From Ruegeria meonggei (GTDB taxonomy: Bacteria; Pseudomonadota; Alphaproteobacteria; Rhodobacterales; Rhodobacteraceae), in assembly GCF_900172215.1 (NCBI RefSeq), contig NZ_FWFP01000014.1, forward strand, positions 1 to 64,000: a stretch of 64,000 nt of DNA, read 5' to 3'. Positions 16,301 to 24,729 of this stretch are shown one piece after another. Each line of letters begins with the position of its first letter. Positions within the stretch are counted from its first letter, which is position 1. A model generated the notes under the pieces. It saw only the letters and a list, made by a program, of their open reading frames with translations. It did not search any database and had not been told where the DNA came from. The position numbers and the translations under genes are program-made.

Positions 16301-17397
16301 CGTTGGATGAAGTCGGCATCCGGGATCGCGCATTGTCGGATCAGTCGACAGATGGTGATGACACGATTGTCGGAACAAAGTACGGCGAGACGATCATCGA
16401 CGGCTCAGGAAGCGACACGTTCTATGCCAGCCATGGCGATGACACGATCATCTACCATTCAGGTGATGACCGGATCACAAACCGAAATGACGGTTTCGAC
16501 ACTCTGGATCTAAGCAAGTACCAAGCTGATGAAATCCAGTTTGCGTCAGATGGCAGCAACTTGATCATCACCACGCCTGATGGCCAGATCAAAGTGGACA
16601 GCCAGTTCTCACGCGAACTGGGCAGTGTGCACCTCAACATTGACAAGGTCGTATTCTCCGACGGGGAGCTGGACGAAGCCGCCATTCTGAACAAGGCGAT
16701 GACTGACCAATCCACTTCTGGTGATGATACTATCAATGGCACCCGCTTCGATGATGTTTTGACTGACGGAGCGGGCAATGATACCTTTATTCTTAGCTAC
16801 GGCGATGACACAATTATCTACCATTCGGGCGATGATTTGATCGCAGGCCAGCACAACAGAGGAAACGACACACTCGATCTTTCCAAATACAGCGCGGATC
16901 AGGTGACCTTTTCCAAGGACAGCAGATATACACTGATTGATACGCCAGATGGCCAGATTAAGCTGGACTATCAAAACCTCTATGATGTTGGCGACATCAA
17001 AACGAACATCGAGAACATTCTGTTTTCAGATGGTTTTCTAGACGAGTTGGGTATCCGCTACCGCGCGATTAATGATACCGCCAGCAGCGGAGGCGAAGTG
17101 CTTGTCGGGACGAAATTCGCTGACACGCTTGTTGGTGGGTTTGGTGATGATGTATTGACCGGTGGACACGGGCACGATCAATTTGTGTTCAAAACAGGCG
17201 AGGGCGATGACCGAGTTACCGATTTTGAAGACGGCGTTGATTTGCTGAGGCTGGAAGGCACCGGCCTGACCTATGAAGATCTTGTGATAACCGACAGCGC
17301 GGACGGAGCGGTCGTGGACATGGCAGGTCAGGGCACAATTACTCTGACAGGTCTAAATCCCGCGCTGCTGTCGGAAAACGATTTCCAATTCGTTTGA
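13321..17397 (+). CDS. Large RTX (haemolysin-type Ca-binding) secreted protein
   Basis: A 1358-residue acidic protein without a signal peptide. Residues 1-265 are a unique N-terminal region that I do not recognise. Ca-binding nonapeptide repeats (GGxGxDxux) occur at about 270-300, 423-465, 866-926 and 1260-1310. Residues 917-1262 hold three tandem modules of about 123 residues, each containing DTLDLSKY, TPDGQI and FSDG, like the haemolysin-type related domain found in other RTX proteins. The C-terminus (LNPALLSENDFQFV) has the usual type I secretion signal form. Type I export to the medium or cell surface is expected, but no T1SS genes are in the window. A hairpin terminator follows. Function (adhesin, enzyme or toxin) is open. 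Confidence 0.88.
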   Translation: MYYLSEQQVEQLRAAISNEDAANPYADMYDLISGFLQSPDDFETAAEGNVQAWFGAAGQANRGTGGASDLIRTYTQTQLEIRTGQSISNVEGVLQQASDEIAQAVLRDIELSETPINGKNYYAIPSVQRIGEQDALASLDALSSYSNDLAVWSGNILFLGLGVGEFWYDNILETKGDTYDLLAAIKSSVAGGLDSLLSGTAGNLISLQWKQGVDGIVEAAQVTNAGISAANDFWREAYGGLAGSSLTTLGRLTAELLVGSTVADLDLIESTEGDTIVHAGAGNDLIYGWTGNDLIDGGVGDDEVSFVPLTHTDIELVATIQHVNSEADFSAVVDTGDGDQTIVFNVESLTLGQNDDTLVISDLSDVATSLDSVHGSEEDTLGDTIDLSPAIATGADVSLADETVSLKNDAKVLEVIDFENVIGTNQDDTITGDGQNNILKGNGGADELRGGGGNDTLHIDAEDTVVDGGEGRDIAIVEGEDGVTLNLDDTDIEIAVGGDGDDTFYLSDGQMAAGGKGIDTFYVQEGGTGPAIIFGGDEKDIITGASRIATVEVEGLTEENFSTFNLDLIDADIDWSQFDAVILNPGSEDRYFWGQGDTDPIKIRDEQLEIEARQYFLQDAYDEALYFLIPDKIFDYYDYNSITQTNTSNVPTRPAKEVSTVSATFLGTSVEEIQTSHSVNYSYRHFALDDNGDPIIPDFIDPSDLNDADLVASYEYRFGDATPDESVPAIIYFWLPGSSAREIFSSSQVDWFVAGGEFIGETLESNGSITAIMPDVVPPEPPEQIAENTELNIEPGSGSKSFTGFQPTSSVIVVSGVVVDPGSPPSGVTISQQNSSVVIAYGNNETITLQDVSLADWQTAASTQVLGTDAADTLSGTVEGEILAGGSGDDEIEAGGGNDTVLGGSGNDVIRAESGNDTIVYNSGDDVVHGHQSNRGQDTLDLSKYSSDQVSLSSSGDSVIIETPDGTITLTYQHYHDIGSDKTNVETIVFSDGTLDEVGIRDRALSDQSTDGDDTIVGTKYGETIIDGSGSDTFYASHGDDTIIYHSGDDRITNRNDGFDTLDLSKYQADEIQFASDGSNLIITTPDGQIKVDSQFSRELGSVHLNIDKVVFSDGELDEAAILNKAMTDQSTSGDDTINGTRFDDVLTDGAGNDTFILSYGDDTIIYHSGDDLIAGQHNRGNDTLDLSKYSADQVTFSKDSRYTLIDTPDGQIKLDYQNLYDVGDIKTNIENILFSDGFLDELGIRYRAINDTASSGGEVLVGTKFADTLVGGFGDDVLTGGHGHDQFVFKTGEGDDRVTDFEDGVDLLRLEGTGLTYEDLVITDSADGAVVDMAGQGTITLTGLNPALLSENDFQFV
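16069..17172 (+). repeat. Three tandem modules inside the RTX gene
   Basis: Modules begin at 16069, 16441 and 16807 (codons 917, 1041 and 1163), about 372 and 366 bases apart, each starting with DTI(V/I)Y(N/H)SGDD. They share DTLDLSKY, a (T/I)TPDG block, a FSDG block and a return to GTxxxD repeats. Protein similarity is clear, while the DNA has diverged, so this is an old internal duplication. Confidence 0.75.
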
Positions 17398-17410
17398 AGC
17401 GAACACCAAG

Positions 17411-17445
17411 GCAGCCCGCAATACTTTGCGGGCTGCTCTTTATTA
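17411..17445 (+). terminator. Rho-independent terminator after the RTX gene
   Basis: A perfect 10-bp stem, GCAGCCCGCA (17411-17420) and TGCGGGCTGC (17427-17436), with a 6-base loop, followed by TCTTTATT. It lies 13 bases after the RTX stop codon. Confidence 0.85.
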
Positions 17446-17693
17446 TGGAATATTCAACTTCCCACCAATCCGGACATAGAAACCTGTGCAGCGAAAGCCC
17501 GTTTTGTCCGCCTCGCCGCCATCTGCGTGCCACTCAGAGAATGTCTGGTTTACGTGCTTCGCGACCTGCTGCATGAGCGAAAGACCGAGGTGTGATCAAG
17601 GTCTGGTAAGGGCTCTAAGTTCCGCTTCGGCCCCAAAGGAAAATCCTGCTGCCAAAAAGGAAGAACTATGCGTGGCGGATCACTGTTAGGTTT

Positions 17694-17769
<76 letters not shown>

Positions 17770-17883
17770 ATACAGGTACTGCCGCAGCAGTGGGCGGACG
17801 TTTATGAGACGGTGGCTGCAAGTGCAAGTCCAAATAAATGGAAATCGCCAAAAAATCTTCCGCCCCGCGCCCGGGGTGGGCAT

Positions 17884-17905
17884 GAGGCGACGCGAGGGTC
17901 GCCTC
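17884..17905 (-). terminator. Hairpin downstream of the TIGR02300 gene
   Basis: GAGGCGAC (17884-17891) and GTCGCCTC (17898-17905) form a perfect 8-bp stem with a 6-base loop, just after the stop of the minus-strand gene at 17915. No T run follows on the minus strand, so termination activity is uncertain. Confidence 0.4.
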
Positions 17906-17914
17906 TGACCGGTC

Positions 17915-18241
17915 TTAGGTTTCTTCTTCCGACGGCATGTCGGCGATTTCCTCCAGCGAGACGTTGTCTTCACTGTCATCATCATCGTCCAGAAGATCGT
18001 CGTCCAGTTCAACGTCAACAGTGTCGTCGTCATCCAGAACGGCTTCGCTATCCGACGCGTTTTCACGCGCTTTGGCCGATGCGGCGTCTTCGGCGTCCGC
18101 AGCGATCATCCGGCTTTTGCCGGTTTCAAGCTCCACGATCTCGCCGGTATAGGGGCTAACGATCGGGTTCTTATTCAGGTCATAAAACCGTTTGCCAGTC
18201 GTCGGGCAAACGCGCTTTACACCCCATTCTTCCTTGGGCAT
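17915..18241 (-). CDS. TIGR02300 family (FYDLN acid) protein
   Basis: A 108-residue protein. The N-terminal half has the family signature KRVCPTTGKRFYDLNKNP followed by SPYTG; the C-terminal half is a long run of Asp and Glu. This layout defines the alphaproteobacterial TIGR02300 family, whose function is not known. The CP..G motif resembles half of a zinc-ribbon. It is followed on the minus strand by the tRNA-Ala gene. Confidence 0.92.
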   Translation of the reverse strand: MPKEEWGVKRVCPTTGKRFYDLNKNPIVSPYTGEIVELETGKSRMIAADAEDAASAKARENASDSEAVLDDDDTVDVELDDDLLDDDDDSEDNVSLEEIADMPSEEET

Positions 18242-18341
18242 CTCAAATCCCCTTGATATCAGGTGAGTCGTATCAACGATTCAGGTCACGTGCCACAAGC
18301 AGCGGGCACTGTCAAAGCCTTTGCGCAGGAGAAACAGGTAT

Positions 18342-19037
18342 ATGGGAGATCATGCACTGCCCGGGAGGCCGCCGGTGCCGTTGACGCTGCGCAGATCGGC
18401 GCGGGCACGGCGTATCAGTCTGCGAATATCTCAGCTGGACGGCCGGGTTACGCTGACCTATCCGCATGGTTTGCCCGAGGTCGATGCGTTGAATTTCGCC
18501 CGCACCAAGGAAGAGTGGATTCGCAAGCACCTTCAGGACCGCCCCGAGCCTGCAACCGTTCAATTTGGTCAGATCATTCCGGTTGAAGGCGTCGACCGGC
18601 GAATCGTCCGCGCGCAGGGCCGTCGCATCCAGTTGCAAGACGATGAGGTCGCGGTTCCCCAAGGGGCCGAAGCGCGACGTCTGGCTCGGTTCCTGAAAGA
18701 GCTGGCGCGGGATCGCCTGACCGGGGCCTGCGATGATTATGCGGCGATGCTGGGCCGCCCCTATTCCAGTCTGACGATCCGGGACACTCGGTCGCGCTGG
18801 GGATCGTGCAGTTCGGCGGGGGGGCTGATGTTTTCCTGGCGGTTGATCCTGGCCCCCTCCGAGATCCTGCATTACGTGGCCGCGCATGAGGTGGCGCACC
18901 TGGCCGAGATGAACCACTCTGCTGCGTTCTGGGCCCAGGTCGAGAGGATATTCGGCGACTACAAAACCCAGCGGCGCTGGTTGCGCGACAACGGGGCGCA
19001 GCTGCATCAGTATCGATTTGACGCACCGGTGAGTTGA
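18342..19037 (+). CDS. YgjP/SprT-like zinc metallopeptidase (DUF45)
   Basis: A 231-residue protein from the ATG at 18342, preceded by GGAGAAACAG; a TTG at 18321 would add seven residues. The zinc site HEVAHLAEMNHS lies in the C-terminal half, and the preceding blocks (RDTRSRWGSCSSAG, SWRLILAPSEILHYVAAHE) are the conserved core of the YgjP/DUF45 family. These are single-domain metalloproteases of uncertain physiological target, cytosolic by lack of a signal peptide. Confidence 0.9.
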   Translation: MGDHALPGRPPVPLTLRRSARARRISLRISQLDGRVTLTYPHGLPEVDALNFARTKEEWIRKHLQDRPEPATVQFGQIIPVEGVDRRIVRAQGRRIQLQDDEVAVPQGAEARRLARFLKELARDRLTGACDDYAAMLGRPYSSLTIRDTRSRWGSCSSAGGLMFSWRLILAPSEILHYVAAHEVAHLAEMNHSAAFWAQVERIFGDYKTQRRWLRDNGAQLHQYRFDAPVS

Positions 19038-19059
19038 CCCTCGGGCAGTTTGTGATCAC

Positions 19060-19716
19060 ATGGGCGGTATGTTAAACGCACGCCCCTCCGACTCTCAGAC
19101 CGCAACACATGATCGGGTCTATCGCGCCCTGCGATCCCGGATCATGCACGGAGAAATCGCGCCGGGTCAGGCGCTGACCCTGCGCGGGATCGGCAAGGAG
19201 TTTGGCGTCTCGATGACACCAGCGCGTGAGGCCGTGCGGCGGCTGGTGGCTGAAGGGGCATTGTTCCTGTCGACTTCAGGGCGGGTATCAACGCCGGAAC
19301 TGACCAATGACCGGATCGAGGAATTGGCCGCCTTGCGGGCCTTGCTTGAGGTAGAGCTGGCCAGTCGAGCCTTGCCGCGTGCACATATCGCGCTGATTGA
19401 CCGGTTGCAAAGCATCAACATGACCGTGGCCGAGATGGTCACCAAGCGTGACGCCGTAGGATACATCCGCACTAACCTGGAATTTCACCGCACGCTGTAT
19501 CTGCGGGCGCAAGCCCCGGCGATGCTGGCGATTGCGGAAACCGTCTGGTTGCAGATGGGGCCGACGATGCGGGCACTTTATGGGCGGCTGCGACGCACTG
19601 AGCCGCCCCATTACCACAAGCTGATCATCGCGGCGCTGCAGGCCGGGGATGAACCGGGGTTGCGTCTGGCTGTTCGTTCAGATGTCACGCAGGGTCTGCG
19701 GATGCTTGTCAGTTAA
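19060..19716 (+). CDS. GntR/FCD-family transcriptional regulator
   Basis: A 218-residue regulator with an N-terminal winged helix (RVYRALRSRIMHGEIAPGQA, then FGVSMTPAREAVRRLVAEG) and a C-terminal all-helical FCD ligand domain from about residue 85. FCD proteins usually sense organic or amino acids and bind metal through His residues; HRTLY and the following helices fit. No catabolic operon adjoins it: the YgjP-like gene ends just upstream and a transglycosylase follows, so its target is unknown. Confidence 0.88.
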   Translation: MGGMLNARPSDSQTATHDRVYRALRSRIMHGEIAPGQALTLRGIGKEFGVSMTPAREAVRRLVAEGALFLSTSGRVSTPELTNDRIEELAALRALLEVELASRALPRAHIALIDRLQSINMTVAEMVTKRDAVGYIRTNLEFHRTLYLRAQAPAMLAIAETVWLQMGPTMRALYGRLRRTEPPHYHKLIIAALQAGDEPGLRLAVRSDVTQGLRMLVS

Positions 19717-19827
19717 GCGGCTTGTTGCCGAACATGCTGGTATGTTCCGGTAGGCTATGGTGGTTCTGGTCTGCGCATTGGGTCTGTTGTATTCTGCACC
19801 AAATCACAACAAGAGCAGATTTCAGAC

Positions 19828-20955
19828 ATGATCAATCGACGGAATTTTTCACTCGGGCTCGGGTCAACTTTGCTGGCCGCCTGTTCAGGTGGCGCGCCAA
19901 CGCGTGCGCCTGCGTCGCGGATGCAGGCGGTACCAAATGCGGGCTGGGACGCCTGGGTTTCTGGCTTTAAGGCGCGCGCGGCGGGACAAGGGATATCCCA
20001 GACTACGATCAACCGCGCCTTTCAAGGGGCCGGGTATTTGCCCGGAGTGATTGAGCGTGATCGTAATCAGGTGGAATTCAAACGCTCACTCGAGGATTAT
20101 CTGGCCATTGCGGCCTCGGACGAGCGGATCAGCACCGGAAAACAGATGCTGGTGCGCCACGCCGGAACGCTGTCGCAGATCGAGGCGCAATATGGCGTCG
20201 ACAAAGAGGTTGTCGTCGCCGTCTGGGGCCTGGAAAGCCGCTATGGGGCCCGCCGGGGTGATGTGCCGGTGGTGTCCGCGCTGTCGACGCTGGCCTATGA
20301 CGGGCGGCGCGGGCAGTTTTTTGAAAGCCAGCTGATCGCAGCGATGAAAATCCTTCAGAACGGCGACACCACGCCTGCCAATATGACCGGCAGCTGGGCC
20401 GGGGCGATGGGGCATACGCAGTTCATTCCGACCTCTTACCTTGCCTATGCGGTAGATTTCACCGGGGACGGGCGGCGTGATATCTGGTCCGAGGACCCGA
20501 CGGATTCGCTGGCCTCAACTGCGGCCTACCTGTCGCGCGCGGGTTGGGTCCGGGGGCAGACCTGGGGCGGTGAAGTCGGCACCGTATCCGGCACACCCAC
20601 GGCTGTGTTGCAACCTCAGGTGCCAGGCCCGCGTATTGCCGTGTTCCGCAATTTTCAGGTGATCAAGCGCTATAACAACTCGGACAGCTACGCGATTGGT
20701 GTCGGGCACCTGTCTGACCGGATTGCAGGTGGGGCACCGTTTCAGGCCTCGTTCGGGCCAGACGAAACTGGCCTAACACTGGAGGATCGCACAGAGCTAC
20801 AGCGTCGCCTGACCTCGGCGGGCTATGACACACAAGGTGCGGATGGGGTGATTGGCAACAACTCCAAATCCGCCATCAGCGCCTATCAACGCGCCAACGG
20901 GCTGTCTGTGACTGGAGAGCCCTCGGTTGCGTTGTTGCGCCAGTTGGGCGGCTGA
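19828..20955 (+). CDS. MltB-type lytic murein transglycosylase lipoprotein
   Basis: A 375-residue envelope enzyme. The N-terminus has a twin-arginine-like RRNFSLGLG stretch and a lipobox ending in LLAAC, Cys19 being the lipid-modified residue. The SLT_2/MltB catalytic domain follows, with catalytic Glu136 in AVWGLESRYG and the conserved GAMGHTQFIPTSYLAYAVDF block. A peptidoglycan-binding domain occupies about residues 315-373 (LQRRLTSAGYDTQGADGVIG). It cleaves the glycan strands of peptidoglycan to 1,6-anhydro products during wall turnover. Confidence 0.92.
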   Translation: MINRRNFSLGLGSTLLAACSGGAPTRAPASRMQAVPNAGWDAWVSGFKARAAGQGISQTTINRAFQGAGYLPGVIERDRNQVEFKRSLEDYLAIAASDERISTGKQMLVRHAGTLSQIEAQYGVDKEVVVAVWGLESRYGARRGDVPVVSALSTLAYDGRRGQFFESQLIAAMKILQNGDTTPANMTGSWAGAMGHTQFIPTSYLAYAVDFTGDGRRDIWSEDPTDSLASTAAYLSRAGWVRGQTWGGEVGTVSGTPTAVLQPQVPGPRIAVFRNFQVIKRYNNSDSYAIGVGHLSDRIAGGAPFQASFGPDETGLTLEDRTELQRRLTSAGYDTQGADGVIGNNSKSAISAYQRANGLSVTGEPSVALLRQLGG

Positions 20956-20959
20956 CGGA

Positions 20960-21922
20960 TTAAGCCGCCAGACCTTTTTGACCGATATCCAGGAATTTCT
21001 GACGGCGGTCCTTGATCAGGGCCGCCGCATCTTTGCCGTCCATCTCTGTCAGCATGGCAGCAATTGCGGCACGCACGGAATCGACCGTGGCCCCGCGATC
21101 CCGGTGGGCACCACCCTTGGGTTCGGTAATGATCCGGTCGCAGACACCCAGCTTGTACAGGTCTTGCGCAGTCAGACGCAGCGCTTCGGCGGCCTCGCGC
21201 ATCTTTTCCGCATCCTTCCACAGGATCGAGGCACAGCCTTCGGGTGAGATCACCGAATAGACAGAATGCTCCAGCATCGCGACGCGGTTGGCCGTCGCAA
21301 AAGCCACCGCTCCGCCGGATCCGCCTTCGCCGATAATGACCGAGACCAACGGCACGCCGATCTTCAGGCACATCTCAGTTGAGCGTGCGATTGCCTCGGA
21401 CTGGCCGCGTTCCTCGGCCCCTTTGCCGGGATAGGCGCCTGCGGTGTCGATCAAGGTAATCACCGGCAAGCCGAACCGGCTGGCCATTTCCATCAGGCGC
21501 ACGGCTTTGCGGTAGCCTTCGGGACGCGCCATGCCAAAGTTCCGTTCAATCCGGGATTTGGTATCCGACCCTTTTTCGTGCCCGATCACCATCACCGGCC
21601 GGTCGTCGAACCGCGCCAGACCACCAATCACGGCCAGATCGTCAGCAAAGTTCCGATCCCCGGCAAGTGGGGTGAATTCGGTGAACAGCGCCTCGACATA
21701 ATCCTTGCAATGGGGGCGTTCGGGATGCCGTGCGACCTGGCATTTGCGCCAGGGGGTCAGATCGGCATAAAGCTCGTCAAGCATCTTGGCGGCTTTGGCG
21801 TCCAACGCGGCGGCCTCTTGGGCGATATCCATTTCCTCGTTCGCGCGGGCCAGCGCGCGCAATTCCTCGGCCTTGCCTTCAATCTCGGCCAGTGGTTTTT
21901 CGAAATCCAGATACTGGGTCAT
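20960..21922 (-). CDS. accA: Acetyl-CoA carboxylase carboxyltransferase subunit alpha
   Basis: A 320-residue enzyme of normal length. It transfers the carboxyl group from biotin to acetyl-CoA, together with AccD, making malonyl-CoA for fatty acid synthesis. Conserved blocks are seen throughout: [18 protein letters not shown], the oxyanion region [15 protein letters not shown], and [20 protein letters not shown]. The start at 21922 (MTQYLDFE) is the family start; an ATG 12 bases upstream is less likely. The gene is convergent with the transglycosylase gene, 4 bases apart. Confidence 0.96.
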   Translation of the reverse strand: MTQYLDFEKPLAEIEGKAEELRALARANEEMDIAQEAAALDAKAAKMLDELYADLTPWRKCQVARHPERPHCKDYVEALFTEFTPLAGDRNFADDLAVIGGLARFDDRPVMVIGHEKGSDTKSRIERNFGMARPEGYRKAVRLMEMASRFGLPVITLIDTAGAYPGKGAEERGQSEAIARSTEMCLKIGVPLVSVIIGEGGSGGAVAFATANRVAMLEHSVYSVISPEGCASILWKDAEKMREAAEALRLTAQDLYKLGVCDRIITEPKGGAHRDRGATVDSVRAAIAAMLTEMDGKDAAALIKDRRQKFLDIGQKGLAA

Positions 21923-22037
21923 GACGCCTCTCAACGCAGATGTTCCCCGCTATATGACCTGACGTCGCTCCGGATGCAACTCAGCAAGATTTGCGGATCA
22001 GGAATATGCAACCACAGATGGGCAGAGAGAAGGAAGG

Positions 22038-22877
22038 ATGCCGATGGCCAACAGCTATGAAGATCGCGTTTTGCGCGTGCTGGCCTATATCCACGACCAT
22101 CCCGCAGGGGACCTGTCATTGGATGCATTGGCTGACGTGGCGGCGATGTCGCGGTTCCACTGGCACCGCGTGTTTCGTGCCATTACCGGCGAGACCTGCG
22201 CACAGGCCGTGCGCCGGATCAGATTGCACCGCGCCGCCTGTTGGCTGGTGCAAACCGACCGCCCGGTTGCTGGGATCGCTACGGCTGTCGGCTACCCAAA
22301 TCTGAATTCCTTTGCGCGGGCCTTTTCGCAGGCCTATGGCATCAGCCCCGGCACTTATCGCAGGTCCGGGCGCTGGTTGCTGGTCAATCCACACCTCAAA
22401 ATCGGAGACTATCCCATGCATCCCGTTACAACCCGCACCGAACCCGCCCGCCGCATTGTGGCCCTGCCACACAAGGGCAACTATGCCGAGATCGGCAAGA
22501 GCTTTGAAACCTTTACCGCGATATGCGAATCCCGTGATCTGTGGCCACAACTTGGTCCGGTTGTCGGTGTGTATCTGGACAGTCCGGATGATGTGGCCGT
22601 GGACAAGCTGCGCAGCTTTGCCGGCGCGCAATTCCGGGGTGACAACACGCCCGAGGGGATGGAAGACCTGAACATCACGGGCGGCAAAACGGCCGTCCTG
22701 ACTTACAAGGGGCCATACTCGGGCATCCATGCGGCCTATCACAGCCTGTTTGGCAATTGGTTGCCTGAATCCGGTGAGGAACCAGCGGATCAGCCCTGCT
22801 ATGAGATCTACCTCAATGATCCGCGCGACACCGCGCCAGATGAGTTGCTGACCGAAATCTGCCTGCCGCTGAAATAG
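22038..22877 (+). CDS. AraC-type regulator fused to a GyrI-like ligand domain
   Basis: A 279-residue regulator. Residues 1-110 hold two AraC helix-turn-helix motifs (LSLDALADVAAMSRFHWHRV and GIATAVGYPNLNSFARAFSQ). The C-terminal half is a GyrI/Rob-like effector domain (RRIVALPHKGNYAEIGKSF, YEIYLNDP). Rob/SoxS-like proteins with this layout sense bulky drugs or toxins and activate stress genes. A strong GAGAGAAGGAAGG ribosome site precedes the ATG. No target is evident next to it; it converges with the LysE-type gene. Confidence 0.9.
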   Translation: MPMANSYEDRVLRVLAYIHDHPAGDLSLDALADVAAMSRFHWHRVFRAITGETCAQAVRRIRLHRAACWLVQTDRPVAGIATAVGYPNLNSFARAFSQAYGISPGTYRRSGRWLLVNPHLKIGDYPMHPVTTRTEPARRIVALPHKGNYAEIGKSFETFTAICESRDLWPQLGPVVGVYLDSPDDVAVDKLRSFAGAQFRGDNTPEGMEDLNITGGKTAVLTYKGPYSGIHAAYHSLFGNWLPESGEEPADQPCYEIYLNDPRDTAPDELLTEICLPLK

Positions 22878-22878
22878 C

Positions 22879-23475
22879 TCAGCTCGGCCACAAAACCGGG
22901 TAAAGCGAGGCCACCAGCAACGCAGCCATGGTCCAGTTAAAGAAGAACAATCGGCGCGGGTTCGTCAGAATCCGTGCCATCTGTTGTCCTAGAATGGTCC
23001 AGACGCTGACCGAGGGCAGATTAACCGCCCCAAAGATCAGAGCGACGATCATTATGGCCGTCAGCGTATGGTCCGGCGTATAGGCGGTAGTGGCCGTCAG
23101 GGCCATAGCCCAGGCCTTTGGGTTGACCCATTGAAACGCAGCGGCCTGCAAGAAGGTCATGGGGGTGCCAGTCGTCGCATCTTCTTTTGCCGGGGCGGCG
23201 TGGGCAATCTTCCAGGCGAGATACAGCAAATAGACGACCGATGCGATTTTCAGCCCTAAATAGCTGACCGGGTAAGTCTCAAAAACCTGTACCAATCCCG
23301 CACCCACCAGCAGCACCATGAATGTAAACCCCAGGCCGATCCCCAGCATGTGCGGGATCGTGCGGCGAAATCCGAAATTCGCCCCGGATGCCATCAGCAT
23401 CAGATTATTCGGCCCCGGCGTGATCGACGAGACGAAAGCAAAAGTGATCAAGGCCAGCAGGATATCGTAGGTCAT
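22879..23475 (-). CDS. LysE/RhtB-family amino acid exporter
   Basis: A 198-residue membrane protein with about six helices and the N-terminal SITPGPNNLMLMASGANFG signature of LysE/RhtB exporters. It would export an amino acid or derivative to relieve intracellular excess. ATG 23475 is chosen because the conserved TM1 starts directly after it; the frame is open back to 23526. It is divergent from an Lrp/AsnC regulator 73 bases away, a common exporter/regulator pair. Confidence 0.9.
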   Translation of the reverse strand: MTYDILLALITFAFVSSITPGPNNLMLMASGANFGFRRTIPHMLGIGLGFTFMVLLVGAGLVQVFETYPVSYLGLKIASVVYLLYLAWKIAHAAPAKEDATTGTPMTFLQAAAFQWVNPKAWAMALTATTAYTPDHTLTAIMIVALIFGAVNLPSVSVWTILGQQMARILTNPRRLFFFNWTMAALLVASLYPVLWPS

Positions 23476-23548
23476 GGCACGTATAATTGCATTGCAAAGG
23501 CCAAATGAAATTGCGTTTTGATGCAAGACTTTCTAGTAACCACAATTA

Positions 23549-24001
23549 ATGACGAAAATTGATCAAATAAACAGCCTAATATTGCGTGAGCTGTCGCGCG
23601 ATGGCCGTATCAGCAATCTGGATCTGGCGGACCGCGTCGGTCTTTCGCCGTCCGCCTGTCTGCGCCGGGTGCAGGAGTTGGAGCGTACGGGCGTGATCTC
23701 GGGCTACCGGGCGGTGCTGAACCCGACCGCGCTGGGCGTCGGGTTTGTCGCCTATGTCGGCGTTGGGCTGGGTGAGCACACAAAAGCTGCGCAGGAAGGG
23801 TTCGAACGCGCCCTGCAACACGCGCCAGAGGTGGTCGAGTGTCACAACATCACCGGCACTCTGGAATACCTGCTGCGTGTGGAATGCACCGACCTGCCGT
23901 CCTACAAGACCTTTCACACCGAGGTGCTGGGAACGCTGCGACATGTGACGTCGATCACGTCGTATGTGGTGATGGGCTCGCCCAAGGATATGCGGGCCTG
24001 A
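23549..24001 (+). CDS. Lrp/AsnC-family regulator, divergent from the LysE-type exporter
   Basis: A 150-residue regulator. The winged helix is at residues 1-60 (SRDGRISNLDLADRVGLSPS) and the RAM/AsnC ligand domain follows (HAPEVVECHNITGTLEYLLRVE). The position, divergent from the LysE-type gene, suggests that it switches on export when its amino acid accumulates. The effector amino acid cannot be read from sequence. Confidence 0.92.
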   Translation: MTKIDQINSLILRELSRDGRISNLDLADRVGLSPSACLRRVQELERTGVISGYRAVLNPTALGVGFVAYVGVGLGEHTKAAQEGFERALQHAPEVVECHNITGTLEYLLRVECTDLPSYKTFHTEVLGTLRHVTSITSYVVMGSPKDMRA

Positions 24002-24119
24002 AGGTGGAAATGTGATCTTTAACTGTCTTGCAGGGTGAAAATTCACGTCCTACTGTCACCTGAATGGCCTGACCAAAATGGAGAATAACTCCAAAGGGGC
24101 CAAACTCAGGGAGAAGACC

Positions 24120-24695
24120 ATGACATTTGTTCGGACCGGAGCGCTTGCCGCAGCCATGGCGTTGATCGCCGGGGTGGCTATGTCCGCACCGCTAAAACTG
24201 CAACCCGCCAGCCCGCAACCTAGCCCCAAGGCGGGTCTGGATGTGAAATATGTTGGAAACGGAACGCAGCGCAAGATCCGGGACCTCGGCCAAGCCAAAC
24301 AGATGCTGTCCAAGGCAAAGCCCGGGCAACCCTTGCGTGGATTGGACTACAGGGACACGAACAAAGGTGAAAAAGTGCTGACGTTCAGCGACCCCTATAA
24401 TGTAGCGGCTGAGATTACAGGCTACATGCGGTTCGATTCGCCGGGTGTCTACGAGCTTGAGACTTGGTCGAATGACGGCATCGAAGCATGGGTCGGCGGA
24501 CAGCAAATCGGCTATGTAAGGGGTATTCAGGGGTGCGAAGCTAATCAACTGACCGAAGTCGAAGTGCCGAAGGCCGGATGGTATCCGCTAAAGATCATCT
24601 ATTTCCAGAAACTCGGAACGTCCTGCCTGATGATGAAGTCGGGCAAGCAGGGTGAAAGGATCACCTGGACACCAAACGAAGTGTTCGGCCGGTAG
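24120..24695 (+). CDS. Secreted PA14-like protein
   Basis: A 191-residue protein starting at ATG 24120, behind AGGGAGAAG. Residues 1-22 form a signal peptide ending AMSAP. The C-terminal two thirds (YMRFDSPGVYELETWSNDG, IEAWVGGQQIG, WYPLKIIYFQKLGTSCL) have the beta-strand pattern of PA14/GLEYA-type carbohydrate-binding domains, with the typical WSNDGIEAWVGG loop. It probably binds a glycan in the periplasm or outside. No enzyme domain is attached, and the gene stands alone with its own terminator. Confidence 0.7.
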   Translation: MTFVRTGALAAAMALIAGVAMSAPLKLQPASPQPSPKAGLDVKYVGNGTQRKIRDLGQAKQMLSKAKPGQPLRGLDYRDTNKGEKVLTFSDPYNVAAEITGYMRFDSPGVYELETWSNDGIEAWVGGQQIGYVRGIQGCEANQLTEVEVPKAGWYPLKIIYFQKLGTSCLMMKSGKQGERITWTPNEVFGR

Positions 24696-24697
24696 CA

Positions 24698-24724
24698 AAA
24701 GGCGCTCTATCGAGCGCCTTTTTC
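24698..24724. terminator. Bidirectional rho-independent terminator
   Basis: GGCGCTC (24701-24707) and GAGCGCC (24712-24718) form a stem with a 4-base loop, flanked by AAAA on the left and TTTT on the right. It can end both the PA14-like gene and the convergent malyl-CoA lyase gene. Confidence 0.85.
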
Positions 24725-24729
24725 AATGT

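Noticed and set aside
16069..17172. The tandem repeats as a CRISPR or VNTR array
   Set aside because: The periodicity (about 370 bases) and the match at protein level show internal repeats of an RTX protein; DNA copies have diverged.
17446..17693. Small gene or gene remnant between the RTX terminator and the tRNA
   Set aside because: Short frames exist but none has similarity or a start signal that I can defend.
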